A DNA stretch of 64,000 nt from Ooceraea biroi (GCF_003672135.1 NC_039507.1:13012278-13076277); one strand, 5' to 3'; positions 11,432-22,224 are shown, counted from the stretch's first letter. Notes: generated by a model not told the origin, from the sequence alone. A program made the numbers and translations.

Positions 11432-11860
11432 TTAGTAACGCCTAGTCGCAGCGCCTCTATGTCCATAAAACGTGGACATTGAACTACATAGCCATGTCCA
11501 CGAGATATCCGCGTGGTAACACGCTATGTCCACGATTCTTGGTTCTGCTCCTCGCTATGTGCACATAACAGGAGTAGATAAGGAAGGCCGATAATCATAC
11601 TGTCCTTGTTTTTCTTCTATCGTGGAGATGTATCGTATGCAGCGAGCGCGGTCAAGCATGAGAATAAAAACAATGAAAAAAATGAAAACAAATATTCCCC
11701 CTTAACTCCCTATTGAAGTCGTATGGTCTGTAAGAAATATATTTCGGTATCGTGACCGCGTGTTAGCACGATGAGAGTAATAGGATGTAGGGAAGAATTT
11801 CATTATAAATCATTTTGCGATTTGTATTTATTGATTACATATTGTGTATACATGTATGTG
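11432..11860. other. Non-coding flank with ATGTCCAC motifs
   Basis: Several inverted and direct ATGTCCAC/GTGGACAT words lie at 11466-11545. Nothing coding is seen. Confidence 0.4.
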
Positions 11861-11862
11861 TA

Positions 11863-11997
11863 CACTGAGGTGCATAAATGACTTCCTTTTTCGGTGTAGA
11901 TAAGTGTAGATAAGCGAAGCATACATTCGACCACGCAGATGGCGCGCTTATTTACACCATTTACACCGAAAAAGGAAGTCATTTATGCACCTCAGTG
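11863..11997. mobile_element. Tc1/mariner-type MITE, 135 bp
   Basis: TA dinucleotides (11861-11862 and 11998-11999) flank inverted arms of about 36 bp starting CACTGAGGTGCATAAATGAC. The rest of each arm reads TTCCTTTTTCGGTGTA. The loop is short and non-coding. A TA duplication and this end sequence fit a Tc1/mariner MITE. Confidence 0.8.
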
Positions 11998-12118
11998 TAC
12001 ACACACGTGTGCGCGCGTAATTAGCTATCATTATGTGTATTATCAATATCTTCAATGTATATGATAATTTCTATAGAATATATACATAAAAAAGTATAAA
12101 GTCATTATTTCCAGGACA

Positions 12119-12144
12119 TTATATATATATATATATATATATAT
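12119..12144. repeat. (TA)n microsatellite
   Basis: Uninterrupted AT dinucleotide run directly before the nested foldback region. Confidence 0.9.
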
Positions 12145-12192
12145 AATTGACAGCGAGTGAAGGTAGGTCAGGAATGGCCTACAAAATATCTA

Positions 12193-13094
12193 TACTCCGT
12201 CCAGCGAGAGAACGTTATTCATCTGCGCATAGGCGGGCGAAGTGGAGATAGCGTGGCGTAGTGGTGGCGTGTATAATAGCATTAAGGGGATGCTGGAGCT
12301 GCTAGTGAACTTCTTCGCGATGGTGCTGCCATCGCACAATATTTGCACAATAAAATGCTTTTTACAAACATTTGGCAATTTGTACACACAAAATCGCTGT
12401 TGAGCGGTGTTTGGACACAATTAAGGAATATGAGGATGCTTTTCGAAGTGACTTTAGAAGCGTCATAAAAGAGAATTCTGTGTTCTCCTGTATTCTAACC
12501 TCTAATCCTAAAGGAAAACACAGAATTCTCTTTTATGACGCTTCTAAAGTCATTTCGAAAAGCATCCTCATATTCCTTAATTGTGTCCAAACACCGCTCA
12601 ACAGCGATTTTGTGCGTACAAATTGCCAAATTTTTGTAAAAAGCATTTTATTGTGCAAATATTGTACGATGGCAGCACCATCGCGAAGAAGTTCACTATA
12701 GCGATGGTAATTGCAGTTTCGAAAATTCTCTTTATTGCTTGTGCAGAATAAAAAATCTTTTTCCATAAATGAAGTATAGATAGAAAGAAAGTCCGCTCTA
12801 CAGGACTTTATATTCAAAATGGAAAAAAGTTAGAAAAGACAAATGCAAGTTTTTAACTTTTTTTCCATTTTGAATATAAAGTCCTGTAGAGCGGGCTTTC
12901 TTTCTATCTATACTTCATTTGTGGAAAAGGATTTTTTATTTTGCACAAGCAATAAAGAGAATTTTCGAAACTGCAATTACCACCGCTATAGTGAAAAAAT
13001 ATTGCGGCGTAGTGAGGGGTCTCTAGGCAGGATATCTGCGCGGAACGGACGCGTTTTCGTCTGCTCCGATAATGTTCTCTCGCTGGATGGAGTA
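12193..13094. mobile_element. TA-flanked element with two internal hairpins
   Basis: 902-bp insertion with inverted ends of about 26 bp (TACTCCGTCCAGCGAGAGAA; one mismatch to the other end) and TA at 12191-12192 and 13095-13096. The interior is two adjacent long palindromes: arms of about 185 bp at 12299-12485 and 12515-12700, and arms of about 140 bp at 12697-12835 and 12845-12990. Open frames in these arms are mirror images and not genes. Confidence 0.7.
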
Positions 13095-13398
13095 TAGCCG
13101 CGCGCGCGACACGATTCTTAGAAGAACGCGAGCGACTATTGTCTTACAATTAGAAGAGATAAGCGACAATACTTTCTCGGCGTCTCATTCACGCGCTCGC
13201 GTTTCATCCCATACAGCACGGCAAGATTGCCGCAATATTGCAGCAACATTTTTCGGCAAGATTGCAACATTGCAAAACCATTGCGAAATATTGTTGCAAG
13301 AGTACTGCAAGATTGCAGCAACGGTAAAATGTCCGCTTTCAGAAATATTGCTACAAAACGTTGTAGCAATATTGCAGTAAAATATACATGCAAACTAC

Positions 13399-13703
13399 TG
13401 TGGAAATGTGCCAATATATGGTTGAGCTGGATCTTTTGTGCCTAATAATATATTTCGCGTTAATGTATGTATATTTTTCGCTTAACAAACTATGCAATCA
13501 CGTAATTAAATTTAATTATGTGATTTCTTCTAGCTTCAACTTGAGATTGCGTTTCAAGACCGATAGTAAACGGTCTTAAAACGCAGTCTCAAGTTGAATC
13601 GTAGTTTAAGCGAAGTCTAAGCGAAGACTGTACATAAATTCATGTAAAAAATATTATTAAGCACAAAAGATCCAGTCAAACGATATATTGGCACATTTAC
13701 TTG
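13399..13703. mobile_element. Foldback with inner palindrome
   Basis: Inverted ends containing AATGTGCCAATATAT and GATCTTTTGTGC lie at 13402-13450 and 13650-13703. A second palindrome at about 13515-13605 (CTTCAACTTGAGATTGCG arms) forms the core. Confidence 0.6.
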
Positions 13704-14120
13704 ATTGTTATAATAATCATAACTAACATTAATATAAATACACACATTATTTTACGTTATTTTAGATTATACACAAGTTGGCATAATAGCTTTAACACGA
13801 AGTAAAACCATTCTAGAACACATGGATCTTTTATGAAAAGTTTAAAAACCACTTAATGTATTAAGATTAACATGCCAACTTGTATGTATAATAACGCATA
13901 AGTTTATTTTATTTTAATCTTAGGGTTTGGAGATAATAGACAAATTTATATACATATATAATTAATATAAAAATGCTTTCAATCCTATGTGTATTAAAAT
14001 TATTATAATAATAAACATTTTTGAATACTTACTCTAATTGAAAGTGACACACAAACACACAATAAAAGTACATGTTATTTTCACAATATTTTACAATGTT
14101 GCTGTAACGTGTTTAAACTA

Positions 14121-14873
14121 CCCAGCAAACACAGTCATATAACAGTGATATTGCCATAATATAACAGAATGTAACACGCAATATAACATGTTCGTTACAT
14201 GTAATGTATATGTTAGTTGTAATTTCCCACTCATACGAAATTGCAGTAATATAACAATAATATAACGTGTTACTAAAATGTTATTTAAATGTTATATAAA
14301 TGGAATATATATTATTTATTCTTTCTTCCTCTCTCTACAACTACAGGTGTATGTTTAATTTATTTTCCTAAACGTTATGTACACGTTCGTACTTTCCTCT
14401 TATTTATTATTCGTTCAAAAATGTACCACTTCATCGTAGAAATGGACTTACGATACAAGTTGTGCTCTGCCGTGATCACCGTTCCTATATATATTTTGTA
14501 TTATATTTTGCATGCGAGAAACGAAGCCATCTACCGGACAACTCGACATCTGAATGTTAAAAATGATATATAACATAGACATAATATGCAAATATTATGT
14601 CTATGACATAATATTTGCATATTATGTCTATGTTATATATCATTATATGACATAATATGCAAATATTACAGTTATATAATATCACATATTTCAGTTATAT
14701 TACTGTTATATTATTATAACCAATGTATAACAGAGCAATATAACAGTTTTATAACGCAGTTATATTACAGTTACAAAGTAAATTATGCAACCTCAACATT
14801 AATAACATATAACAGTTGTTATATTACGTGTTACTTCTATGTTATATAATAGTTATATTTTGTGTTTGCTGGG
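14121..14873. mobile_element. ATATAAC-repeat element, TA-flanked
   Basis: 753 bp bounded by CCCAGCAAACACA and its complement, with TA at 14119-14120 and 14874-14875. Both halves are packed with ATATAACAGT/ATATAAC words, and a palindrome at about 14565-14660 (CATAGACATAATATGC arms) marks the centre. Non-coding. Confidence 0.7.
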
Positions 14874-15128
14874 TATATTGCAAATTTATGACTATACAAT
14901 ATTTCTGCAACATTGCACTGCAATGTGCAATATTGCAATATTGTAGCAATGTTGCTGCAAACTTTTTTGCTGTATGGGATGCTTCAACGCCGAGAAAGTA
15001 TTGTCACTTATCTCTTCTAAGAAATACATGATCATCGCGCCTGCCGCTGTAATTCGATACTCGCGATATCGCGCGCGCGGCTAGACATTTTGTAGGCATT
15101 CCTGACCTACCTTCACTCGCTGTCAATT

Positions 15129-16075
15129 GCGTCCGCTGAATTAGCGAACTTTCTTTACTTAATTACTCGAAATTGTACGTGGTTGTTTGCAAAATGGTAC
15201 GGGACTTTTTAATTCAGTTTGACGAGATCTACCTGTGGGCGAGAGGTTTTTCGTCTTATGTCAAACACCCTGTATATATATTGAATACTTTTGGGTACTT
15301 TTTGTTCAGCGTATATATGTATATATATATACATCTGTTCTTTGACAGATGTCGATATTTTTATTGATTATCGAGATGAAAGCAAACAATTATTCAACGA
15401 TAAGGCGGCTCGCAGGAACGTCGCAATTTCAGCGACTCACCAGTTCCGCGAATATATTTTTCGCCAAAATCTCAGCAACCGCTAGAGACATGATTTAAAA
15501 AGCATAAATTTCTACGTACTGTGCATTTAAAGGATAACCACATTAGAATTTCACGAAAACTATATCTTCGATTATTAAGACGAGAGAGCGCGTGACGTTA
15601 TCGCCTGGAGACTTTCCCGCCTTTGGTCTAATCGATAAATTTTTTATAAAGTGTATAACATACATCGGCAATTCCGCGATCGTCTAATTTGCGAGATAAG
15701 GAAACGGGCGGCGTTGGCGATAAAAACAGTTGCATAGCGTTAGAATCTCCGCGAAGAAACTGTCACGATGCCAGTCTGATGCGTGGCTTTACTGAATACC
15801 CAACGATTGATTCCGCTGTACGATCTGATTTTCGACTTGTACAGCAAGTTAGTAGTGTGATTGTGATTGTCAGTAAAGTAGTGTTGGAAACTGATTTTAT
15901 TTTTTCTTTTGGTTTGTACTTTTTCTGAAATAGTGGTAATAATTTCGTGGGCCTAAGTGAGAAAGACTATTTTTCTTTGCCCTTTGTTGCGTGAATTCAT
16001 TTAAAAATTCGTCAATTTAGTTGCAAAAAGGCGTTTTTTCAAAACGTTAGTAATACATTCCACAATAAAAGAATA
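15129..16075. other. Non-coding, with a decayed transposon end
   Basis: A segment ending CAAACACCCTGTATATA at about 15290 looks like one end of a Tc1-like element (compare CAGGGTG ends elsewhere in the window); no partner end was found. A short (TA)n lies near 15315. The rest could include the promoter of the THAP gene that follows. Confidence 0.35.
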
Positions 16076-16939
16076 ATGAGTAATCAATGTCGTGTGGAAA
16101 GTTTTTATGATAAGTGCGCATATAAAAACTGCCGCAACGGAAGATATTCGACAGGAACGCATCTATATCGATTTCCACTTGCTTCAGATGAGAGATATCA
16201 CTTGTGGATTCGCAACAGTGGTAAGCCTTTCCATTAAAACGTTTAATATAAAACGATTTATAACAAATTCTAATGTTATTGATGTAATTCCTTACATTTT
16301 CAAGTTGAATATAATACTGTATTTTCCATCGTATAAATTATTTTCGACGCGAATATCTTATTCTTGTAGCTTGTTAATGCAATTAATTTATTACTATCAA
16401 TATCATGTATTGAAACAATAACAGTTTCGAATATTGGACTACAATTGTATCATAGAAACAATGCATTCATATTTTATTATCGGCAGTAATATTTATTTAC
16501 TATTGTTACGACACAGTCCAGCATTGTGTCGGCCTTTATTGATGCCACGCGAGAGACGATCTCGAGCTGTCATACCTATACGTGTGTTTTCTCCTCTTCT
16601 GCTTGTTTCCCGTCGTACCGGCATTCTTCCTTTTTTACCACACGGTTGCTGCGATCAAAACCAGCTGATCAATACCGCAGGACGCATTGAAAGCTACATG
16701 AGGCTGGCACGGTCATAATAATATTAAATAATTATTACATTTATAAATAAATTAGTGCTCATAATAAAATATGTACTGCATTGATATTAATTGTTATAAC
16801 ATATTAATTATTAATGTAAAATATTAATGTTTTGTATCGTTATCCTGTTGCAGGAAATTCAAAACTGGAGCAATGGTCTGCCAATTCCGTTCGTCGTGCT
16901 GGCTTATGTGCAGACCACTTTAATGAAAAATGTCGTTGA
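16076..16939 (+). CDS. One-domain THAP protein, short or truncated
   Basis: Two exons, 16076-16220 and 16854-16939, giving 76 aa in phase. The protein has KCAYKNCRNGRYSTGTHLYR, then FPL, a Trp in HLWIRNS, and in exon 2 LCADHFNEKC, so the THAP zinc ligands C-x4-C and C-x2-H are present across a GTAAGC...TGTTGCAG intron. TGA follows 5 residues after the His-Phe pair, before the usual AVPTIF box. A complete THAP domain is about 80-90 aa, so this is either a pseudogene or a minimal protein. It is unrelated in detail to the THAP gene at 8.9-11.2 kb. Confidence 0.55.
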
Positions 16940-17255
16940 ATAGAATATGCATGATCTTTATCCATCGAATCATGTCCATAATGAAATAAATCGTCACGTA
17001 TCTCTTTAAATATAGACAATGTGTCAATACTACAGATTCTCTAATGATGCTTTTACTATTTGGAAGGAATATGTAGTGATGAAAAGATTATATTTTGCAA
17101 TTTATTATTTACTAGCATCCCCCGTTCCGGCTTCGCCCGCGATATTTATGTGTAGAATTAAATAAAAATACATTTTGCACATTCTCACTCGTTAGGGGTG
17201 GAATTTCGAAAAACCCTCCCTTATAGTGAGCACTTACGTGATAGTAGGAATATAC

Positions 17256-18043
17256 TAGGGCTCGCTATTATACGTTTAAACGGAAACACGTTTACACGTA
17301 TAATTAGCATATCCGTTCATTAGAAACGTTTTCCCGAATATACGTGTTTTAAGGTATTATACGTATAACCGGAAAACGTTTACACGTATATTAAACGTTT
17401 ATCTGTTTATAATCGCGCCTTACGTATAAACATTTTTCTACAAGTAAACATTTTTCTCCACCTCTTATTTTTAATTTCATTGGCTCGTCATTGGCTTGTC
17501 ATTGACGTTACACCAAGTCGACGACGACGACAGTACACCACGTCGACGACGACGACGGTGACGACAGTACACCACGTCGACGACGACGACGGTGACAACG
17601 TTGTACCACGTCGACGACGACGACAGTACACCACGTCGACGACGACGACGGTGACAACGTTGTACCACGTCGACGACGACGACGGCGATAACGTTGCACC
17701 ACGTCGACGTCGACGACGACGACGACGTTACACCACGTCGACGACGACGATGTTGCACCACGTCGACGACGACGACGTTACACCATGAGGATAACACAAG
17801 CTGAAATTGATTGCATGTAGTCGATTACCGCATAATTTCAAGTTATTGACCTTCGAAGACTACTTCATATCTTCGAAGCTTCGATTCTTAATTCGTATAA
17901 TAAACGTATAATAATCGTATAATAAACGTTTAAACGTTTAAACGTTTACCCATAAGTAAACGTTTTTCTGGAAATAAGTGTAAACGGATAAACGTTTAAC
18001 GTTTACACGTATATTCGATAAACAAAATAAAATCAGAGCCCTA
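17256..18043. mobile_element. 8-bp-TSD element with internal minisatellite
   Basis: 788 bp. GAATATAC is duplicated at 17248-17255 and 18044-18051, and the ends are TAGGGCTC and GAGCCCTA. The identical repeat at 10111 shows the empty site. The two flanks of the interior are full of AAACGTTTA and TACACGTATA words, and the centre is a GTCGACGACGACG minisatellite. The TSD length and TAGGG ends fit a hAT-like non-autonomous element. It encodes no transposase. Confidence 0.8.
17506..17786 (+). repeat. GTCGACGACGACG minisatellite
   Basis: Tandem units of roughly 33-57 bp, each with CACCACGTCGACGACGACG followed by GTGACAACGTTGTA or CAGTA spacers. Open on both strands (His/Val/Asp-rich or Arg-rich reading) because of its composition, not because it is a gene. 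Confidence 0.85.
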
Positions 18044-18137
18044 GAATATACCTTTAAAATTTCAAGTTAATAGGTGCAGTGGTTCGGGCTGCACGTTGAT
18101 GAGTCAGTGAGTGAGTGAGTGGTATGGCTTATATATA

Positions 18138-19267
18138 CAGGGTGTCCCGAGTTTTAACCGACAAACTACGGGAGCATATTCTACTAGTGGAAATAAGAAA
18201 AAATTCTTATATCGAGTTTGCCTAGAAATGCTTTATTACAAAGTTATAAACCAATATTGAAAAGAAATATGAGATAAGTAACAACGGAATATAGTGTAGA
18301 ATTTGGAAGGTCGAAGATGTTTATGTTATGTGTATTCACGTGTATTCATGTTCACTATGTTGAAACGATTCAGTATGATTGTTACTTTCACAACAGTAGC
18401 TGTTAGATTTCAATCGTCGTGTGAACTAGCAATTACTATCAGAATGCCAAAAGTGTTTTCAAATGAGGAATACACTGATATTCATTTCGTGTACGGATTC
18501 TGTCACAGAAATGCACGAGCTGCCGTACGAGAGTATCAACGTAGATTTCCTAACAGGAGAGTACCAGATAGTTCTGTGTTTAGTAATACCCATTTGCAAT
18601 TACGTAATTTGGGTTCATTTCGACCTATGAATGAATATGATGATGTTCGTTCAGCTCTAAGACACCGACGACGCTCGGAAAGAATCTTAAATCGCCAAAA
18701 CAGCTGGATACAGTTAGACGGTTGTCCATCGCACTATGCTAGACAAGTTAGAAACTGGTTAGATGAACATTATGCTCATAGGTGGATTGGTCGAGAAGGA
18801 CCGGTTTTCTGGCCTCCAAGATCGCCCGATTTAACGCCTCTTGATTTTTATTTATGGGGGGGGGATATATATTTATAAATGATATTTATTTATTTATTTA
18901 AAAAATAAAGTTTACAGTACAGAAGTAATCTCGCTTGAAGATTTAAAGCAACGAATTACTAATTCAGTTACTGAGATGCAACAAAATTTTCAGGAATGTC
19001 GTACCGTAACAAATTCTGTACTACGTCGATGTCTAGCTTGTATCGATGTGCAAGGACAACATTTTGAAATGCGTCACTAAATCATTGCGTACATAATTTT
19101 TATTTTTGTGAAAAAATCCGTTGTTACTTATTTCATATTTCTTTTCAATATTGGTTTATAACTTTGTAATAAAGCATTTCTAAGCAAACTCGATATAAGA
19201 ATTTTTTCTTATTTCCACTAGTAGAATATGTTCCCGCAGTTTGTCGGTTAAAACCCGGGACACCCTG
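18138..19267 (+). mobile_element. Tc1/mariner-superfamily element, DUF4817 type
   Basis: 1,130 bp with TA at 18136-18137 and 19268-19269 and long inverted ends of about 135 bp starting CAGGGTGTCCCGAGTTTTAA. It contains a deleted transposase gene (next entry). Defective on sequence grounds. Confidence 0.85.
18444..19080 (+). pseudogene. Transposase, internally deleted
   Basis: The reading frame from MPKVFSNEEYTDIHF gives the N-terminal helix-turn-helix seen in DUF4817 transposases (HRNARAAVREYQRRFPNRRV). It jumps after SALRHRRRSERILNRQNSW to the C-terminal DDE part: QLDGCPSHYARQVRNW, then WPPRSPDLTPLDFYLWG. The first catalytic Asp region is missing. The frame stops in a G-run and AT-repeat insertion at 18857-18905 and resumes with STEVISLEDLKQRI to a stop at 19080. 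Not functional. Confidence 0.75.
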
Positions 19268-19271
19268 TATA

Positions 19272-20420
19272 CAGTGCTGACAAAAAGTTCCGGAACGGTT
19301 AAAAATCTTGGAAAATAATGATTTAGTGGAAAAATGTTTCAAACAAAAAGTATAGGGCTTAAAAAAATCTATTAGATGATGATATATATTTGACCTTGGA
19401 AAGCCCGGTCATGGTCAACATAAAAATCTTAAACGGAAACCCCTATTTTTTATTACATATTCTTGTAGCTTAGCTCGAGAGCTTTTCGAAACGCTATAAT
19501 AAATGTTTTTTCTCTTACGTACTTTTTGACTTATAAGGCTTGAAGGTTACACAGTACCGCCGGCATTAGAATTCCCCAAGGTGTACCGCGTGGAGGTTGC
19601 ACGGTCGGATTTACACCTCTTTTGTGTGTGTGTGTGTGTGTGTGCGCGTGTGCGTGCGTGCGTGCGTATGTGTGCGTGTATGAGTGTGTGTGTCTTCATA
19701 AACTAACTTCACAAAAATAGTTTATACTCGTATGTACGAACAACGGCATTAATGCCGTTCGAAAATACGTGTGACGCACACTAAGAAAGCGCGTCACTTA
19801 TAAACTTTCTCGCGTATAGGTGAGGTGTTCCGATAACTATTTTGCTCGCTCGTGTTTACCTCACCTACAACCGGCATTGTGTAAGCGACCCGATCGTTGT
19901 GTGCGATCACACGGGTATTCGGACGGCATTAATGCCGTTGTCGTACATACGAGTATAAACTATTTTTGTGAAGTTAGTTTTATGAAGACACACACACTCA
20001 TACACGCACACATACGCACGCACGCACGCACACGCGCACACACACACACACACACACAAAAGAGGTGTAAATCCGACCGTGCAACCTCCACGCGGTACAC
20101 CTTGGGGAATTCTAATGCCGGCGGTACTGTGTAACCTTCAAGCCTTATAAGTCAAAAAGTACGTAAGAGAAAAAACATTTATTATAGCGTTTCGAAAAGC
20201 TCTCGAGCTAAGCTACAAGAATATGTAATAAAAAATAGGGGTTTCCATTTAAGATTTTTATGTTGACCATGACCGGGCTTTCCAAGGTCATACCAAGGTT
20301 AAATATATTTCATCATCTAATAGATTTTTTTAAGCCCTATACTTTTTGTTTGAAACATTTTTCTACTAAATCATTATTTTCCAAGATTTTTAACCGTTCC
20401 GGAACTTTTTGCCAGCACTG
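19272..20420. mobile_element. 1.15 kb hairpin transposon (Tc1-like ends)
   Basis: TA at 19270-19271 and 20421-20422. The ends CAGTGCTGACAAAAAGTTCC are continued by arms of about 480 bp that are nearly perfect inverted copies, including an opposed (TG)n/(CA)n pair at 19621-19690 and 19987-20060. The loop, about 19759-19923, encodes nothing and holds a CGGCATTAATGCCG palindrome at each edge. It directly abuts the preceding element, separated only by TATA. Confidence 0.85.
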
Positions 20421-20422
20421 TA

Positions 20423-20893
20423 TAGATTTTAGAAATTGAATTTAAAATATGCTACATATATTTTCCAACCAATGCAAATAACACAAGGTATACTTAACAG
20501 ATTATACTTTATAAAATATATGCACTCTTATAAAAAACTCTTATAACAACTCTTATAAAAAACAAAATCAAATATAAAATCAAATACAATTGTACTTTAC
20601 TTAAGTAACATAAAGAAACGAACAGATTATAATTCTCAAAACATATGTAACTTTTATTTTGTACGGATATGCATTGCCATCGTCTTACTAGAATAATTAT
20701 TATTAATATTAACTGTCAAAATAATATAAAATACCATTTCATAAAAGTTATGTTTACTTTTACAGTTAATCTTTTATTTGTTTGTCTTTTAGTAAACAAT
20801 TTTCTAATATTTCATTCATATTAAATAGATTGAACGAAATATTTACCTGTCAAATAGCATAGAGTACCATTGCGCACATACAAATGTATATAT

Positions 20894-20936
<43 letters not shown>
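20423..20936. other. AT-rich spacer with (TA)n
   Basis: No gene. Ends in a long (TA)n run, 20900-20936, in which the mariner element is inserted. Confidence 0.6.
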
Positions 20937-20940
<4 letters not shown>

Positions 20941-22224
20941 GTTGTTCGGAAAGTAATTTCGTTTTTCACAAAGAGATGTCGTTAGTCGCGTTCCTCGATA
21001 CTTAACCTTACTCTAAGTGGCAAATTCGTTTTATATTTTGACAACTGACATTTCAGACGTCATTTAGTATCTTATTGTGTTGCGATCTGTCAAGTAATTG
21101 TTTTTTGGCATCACATCAAACATGGAAAATCAAAGTGAGCATTTTCGTAATATTTTGCTTTTTTACTACCGAAAGGGTAAAAATGCAGTGCAAGCGAGAA
21201 AAAAATTGTGTGCCGTGTACGGAGAAGATGTATTGAGTGAACGTCAGTGTCAGAATTGGTTTTCGAAATTTCGTACTGGAAATTTTGATTTGAAAGATGC
21301 ACCACGTTCAGGTCGGCCAATTAAAGCTGATGACGAGAAAATAAAGGCTCTGGTGGATGCAAACCGTCGCATAACAACACGCGAAATTGCTGAAAAGTTA
21401 AATTTATCGAATTCGACCGTTTACGATCATTTGAAACGCCTTGGATTCGTTTCAAAGCTCGATATTTGGGTTCCACACAATTTAAAGGAAATTGACTTGA
21501 TTCGACGCATTACCATCTGCGATTCATTGTTGAAACGTGAAGAAAATGAACCATTTTTGAAGCGAATCATAACTGGAGATGAAAAATGGATTGTTTACAA
21601 CAATGTTAAGCGAAAACGATCATGGTCCAGGCAAGATGAACCTGCTCAATCGACATCCAAGGCAGATATTCATCAAAAGAAGATCATGCTTTCTGTATGG
21701 TGGGATTGGAAGGGAATCGTATTTTTCGAGCTACTACCAAGCAACCAGACGATTGATTCGAAAGTGTATTATCGTCAGCTGGATGAATTGGATGCTGCCA
21801 TCAAGCAGAAGCGACCAGAAGTGGCGAATAGGAAAGGTGTCGTATTCCATCACGACAATGCCAGACCACACACAAGTTTGGTCACTCGCCAGAAGCTTTT
21901 ACAGCTTGGATGGGATGTGCTACCACACTCACCATACTCTCCTGATCTGGCACCATCCGATTACCATTTGTTCCGGTCTCTACAAAATTCTTTGAACAAT
22001 GTAAACTTCGATTCAAATGAAGGCGTCAAAAATCACTTGCTTCAATGTTTTGTCAATAAGGAGAAGGACTTCTATGAGCGTGGAATCTTAAAGTTGCCAG
22101 AAAGATAGCGAAAGGTAATGGAACAAAATGGCCAATACATCACTGAATAAAATTTATTCTAAATATGAAAAAACCGCCTTTCATTTTTCCTTGAAAAAAC
22201 GAAATAACTTTCCGAACAACCCAA
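20937..22224 (+). mobile_element. mariner transposon, near full length
   Basis: 1,288 bp, the normal mariner length. Terminal inverted repeats begin TTGGGTTGTTCGGAAAGTAA and end TTTCCGAACAACCCAA, flanked by TA (20935-20936 and 22225-22226). Contains a transposase gene with one visible nonsense change. Confidence 0.95.
21122..22108 (+). CDS. mariner transposase, prematurely terminated
   Basis: Starts at the canonical MENQSEHFRNILLFYYRKGK; the upstream in-frame ATG is not used by the family. It has the N-terminal HTH (ERQCQNWFSKFRTG), the linker (STVYDHLKRLGFVSKLDIWV), WVPHNL and the DDE core GDEKW, HHDNARPHT and YSPDLAPSDYHLFRSLQ, a D34D spacing. It most resembles the cecropia/Hsmar1 group from memory. 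The frame ends LKLPER-TAG; the next codons CGA AAG GTA ATG GAA... continue the family's usual C-terminus to a TAA 51 nt later. A single change from TGG (Trp) to TAG explains it, so the protein is 328 aa rather than about 345. Confidence 0.92.
   Translation: MENQSEHFRNILLFYYRKGKNAVQARKKLCAVYGEDVLSERQCQNWFSKFRTGNFDLKDAPRSGRPIKADDEKIKALVDANRRITTREIAEKLNLSNSTVYDHLKRLGFVSKLDIWVPHNLKEIDLIRRITICDSLLKREENEPFLKRIITGDEKWIVYNNVKRKRSWSRQDEPAQSTSKADIHQKKIMLSVWWDWKGIVFFELLPSNQTIDSKVYYRQLDELDAAIKQKRPEVANRKGVVFHHDNARPHTSLVTRQKLLQLGWDVLPHSPYSPDLAPSDYHLFRSLQNSLNNVNFDSNEGVKNHLLQCFVNKEKDFYERGILKLPER

Larger units (their letters stand above)
12145..15128. mobile_element. Outer foldback element of a nested set
   Basis: Ends are about 45-bp inverted repeats starting AATTGACAGCGAGTGAAGGT. 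Removing a nested insertion (12193-13094) rejoins the left end to GCCGCGCGCGCGA, which continues to match the right end in inverted orientation. The arms then run through AGAAGAGATAAG...CTTTCTCGGCG and CCCATACAGC to about 13258 and from about 14890. Inner to these arms are many TTGCAACA/ATATTGCAG words, possibly subterminal binding repeats. The core holds two further foldbacks. No coding capacity. Confidence 0.7.
17112..18137 (+). repeat. Dispersed SINE-like repeat, copy 2 (split)
   Basis: Same repeat as 10111-10339, interrupted at 17256-18043 by an 8-bp-TSD element. The two halves rejoin at GGAATATAC/CTTTAAAATTTCAAG. Its TATATA tail at 18130 was the target for the next transposon. Confidence 0.7.

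Noticed and set aside
16434..16718. 94-codon open frame
   Set aside because: It lies in the intron of the small THAP gene and has no recognised similarity or codon signal.
17477..17797. Overlapping open frames on both strands (His-Val-Asp and Arg-rich)
   Set aside because: They come from a CGACGACG minisatellite that lacks stops in all frames; there is no gene evidence.
17100..18140. CRISPR-like or telomere-like array because of repeated AAACGTTTA words
   Set aside because: Spacing is irregular and the words lie inside a transposon with TSDs; there are no spacers of constant length.
19820..20134. 104-codon frame with poly-His/Thr
   Set aside because: It reads through the (CA)n arm of a hairpin transposon.
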